This document shows, piece after piece, positions 7,326 through 7,988 of a stretch of 7,988 nucleotides of DNA. Numbering within the stretch: the stretch's first letter is position 1; each line of letters starts with the position of its first letter. Made by a program: the position numbers and the translations under genes. This DNA comes from Clostridiaceae bacterium (GTDB taxonomy: Bacteria > Bacillota > Clostridia > Oscillospirales > Butyricicoccaceae): assembly GCA_018383195.1 (NCBI GenBank), contig JAGZOP010000073.1:1-7988 (forward strand), read 5' to 3'. Below the pieces are notes generated by a model, which had not been told where the DNA came from, made no database searches, and saw only the letters and a list, made by a program, of their open reading frames with translations.

Positions 7326-7988
7326 ACTGTACTCCAATCGCAAAGCATTTCGTTCTCTGTCACCCGGCGTAGCTCGTCCCGCACCTCCATCAGCGCAAAG
7401 CCCAGCAGGTTTTGTCCGCGCCACTTCATCGGATCCTGGGCCTCCGGCGAACTGGCCGCGAGGCGGATGCCCCAGATGGCATCGTAGGGGCTGGCCTCCA
7501 CCAGCACGCTGTCCCCGGTGGAGAGGAGAAACTCCTGCAGATCGCGGTTCTGGCTGAATTTGTACCAGTTGCCAAGCAGCACAATGGCGTATTTGAACTT
7601 GTCCCATACCTTCTGGTCGAAGCCCCGCACCTTGCGGCCCATGGCCTTGATCTGCTTTTGATTACTGCACGCGAGGATCTCCTTGCGGATCTCCTCGTCG
7701 CCAAACAGCTGGGCTTTGCCCGCCATCATATACTGCTCCATGCAGAGGTAGGTGTTGGCAATGGACCAGAAGTCCTCCATCCACCACTGGCTGAGGCAGC
7801 TTTTTGTCAGATGGTCGTCCTCGGCAGGCTGATGGCCCCAGAACAGGCACAGCTCCCGCTTCCGCCCGGCGGCAAACTCCTGCTGGAGCCACTGGCGGGT
7901 GTACTTTGGCTGGCCTTCCGGCTGCCACGCATCCACCAAGAAGTCACCATGCTCCAGTACCTCGCTGCTGTCCTCGTCATCCCACCAG
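7313..7988 (-). CDS. NADAR (YbiA/DUF1768-like) domain protein, 5' end not resolved
   Basis: The NADAR domain is clear. Counting from a TTG at 7939 (208 residues), it shows FWGHQP at 33-38, LTKSCLSQWW at 44-53, CMEQYMMAGKA at 66-76, GRKVRGFD at 101-108, KFSQN at 127-131, LVEASPYDAIWGI at 146-158 and LLGFALMEVRD at 178-188. NADAR proteins are N-glycosidases or ADP-ribose-related enzymes: YbiA-type members act on riboflavin-pathway intermediates, and others reverse guanosine ADP-ribosylation in toxin-antitoxin pairs. The residue after WGI is Arg159, where close relatives usually have Gly. The start is uncertain. TTG 7939 gives a typical family length but has no convincing ribosome-binding site, and the frame stays open to the window edge with 16 more codons (WWDDEDSSEVLEHGDF). 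It may therefore be the C-terminal part of a longer or fused protein, so I give the range to the edge. It ends by overlapping the cysteine-protein gene. Confidence 0.85.
   Translation of the reverse strand, partial: WWDDEDSSEVLEHGDFLVDAWQPEGQPKYTRQWLQQEFAAGRKRELCLFWGHQPAEDDHLTKSCLSQWWMEDFWSIANTYLCMEQYMMAGKAQLFGDEEIRKEILACSNQKQIKAMGRKVRGFDQKVWDKFKYAIVLLGNWYKFSQNRDLQEFLLSTGDSVLVEASPYDAIWGIRLAASSPEAQDPMKWRGQNLLGFALMEVRDELRRVTENEMLCDWSTVWQQ
7332..7335 (-). promoter_or_regulatory. Shine-Dalgarno site deciding the cysteine-protein start
   Basis: The minus strand reads GGAG inside the end of the NADAR gene, 6 nt before ATG 7325 and 15 nt before ATG 7316. The spacing favours the longer product. Confidence 0.55.

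Noticed and set aside
6897..7487. Plus-strand open frame of 196 codons
   Set aside because: Opposite the cysteine protein and NADAR genes, both supported by family motifs; nothing recognisable in its translation.
7326..7607. N-terminal extension of the cysteine-protein frame up to 7607
   Set aside because: This stretch reads the NADAR coding region in another frame. Its residues (Gly, Arg, Pro rich) match no family, and the C-GCAxxG-C-C similarity starts only near 7316-7325.

Overview
The window is a compact accessory locus from what looks like a moderately GC-rich Bacillota genome, plausibly a gut Clostridia lineage such as Oscillospiraceae or Lachnospiraceae. That placement is an inference. 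It rests on near-consensus AAGGAGG Shine-Dalgarno sites, very tight gene packing and the domain repertoire; there is no rRNA or housekeeping marker. Every gene I can support lies on the minus strand, so transcription runs from high to low coordinates. Gaps are short (15 to 22 nt, or overlaps), and I see no promoter, terminator, tRNA, CRISPR array, insertion sequence or long repeat. The simplest reading is one polycistronic unit that begins beyond position 7988 and continues past position 1.

In transcription order: (1) the 3' part of a NADAR (YbiA/DUF1768-like) gene, whose frame stays open to the window edge; (2) a C-GCAxxG-C-C family cysteine protein, overlapping the NADAR stop; (3) a 32-codon reading frame that looks like a frameshifted, truncated relic of a small DUF6881-like gene; (4) a 1720-codon multidomain protein filling about 65% of the window; (5) a CbrC/UPF0167-family protein with an added N-terminal domain; (6) the 5' part of a WGR-like protein with beta-propeller-like repeats, cut by the left edge.

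The giant protein is the centre of interest. In order it appears to carry a conserved N-terminal block, a DUF2185/Imm33-like domain, a TPR segment, a large unassigned conserved block, a DUF4261-like domain, a Suppressor-of-fused (SUFU) domain, a DUF7832-like segment and a terminal DUF4253 domain. Acidic low-complexity linkers separate several of these. SUFU and DUF2185 are known as immunity-type domains in polymorphic toxin systems, and CbrC is linked to colicin E2 tolerance in E. coli. My inference is a 'polyimmunity' locus in which several protective modules are fused into one polypeptide, next to NADAR, an ADP-ribose-related fold. No toxin gene is visible here, so the protective role is a hypothesis. 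The long plus-strand reading frames are antisense shadows of the minus-strand genes.
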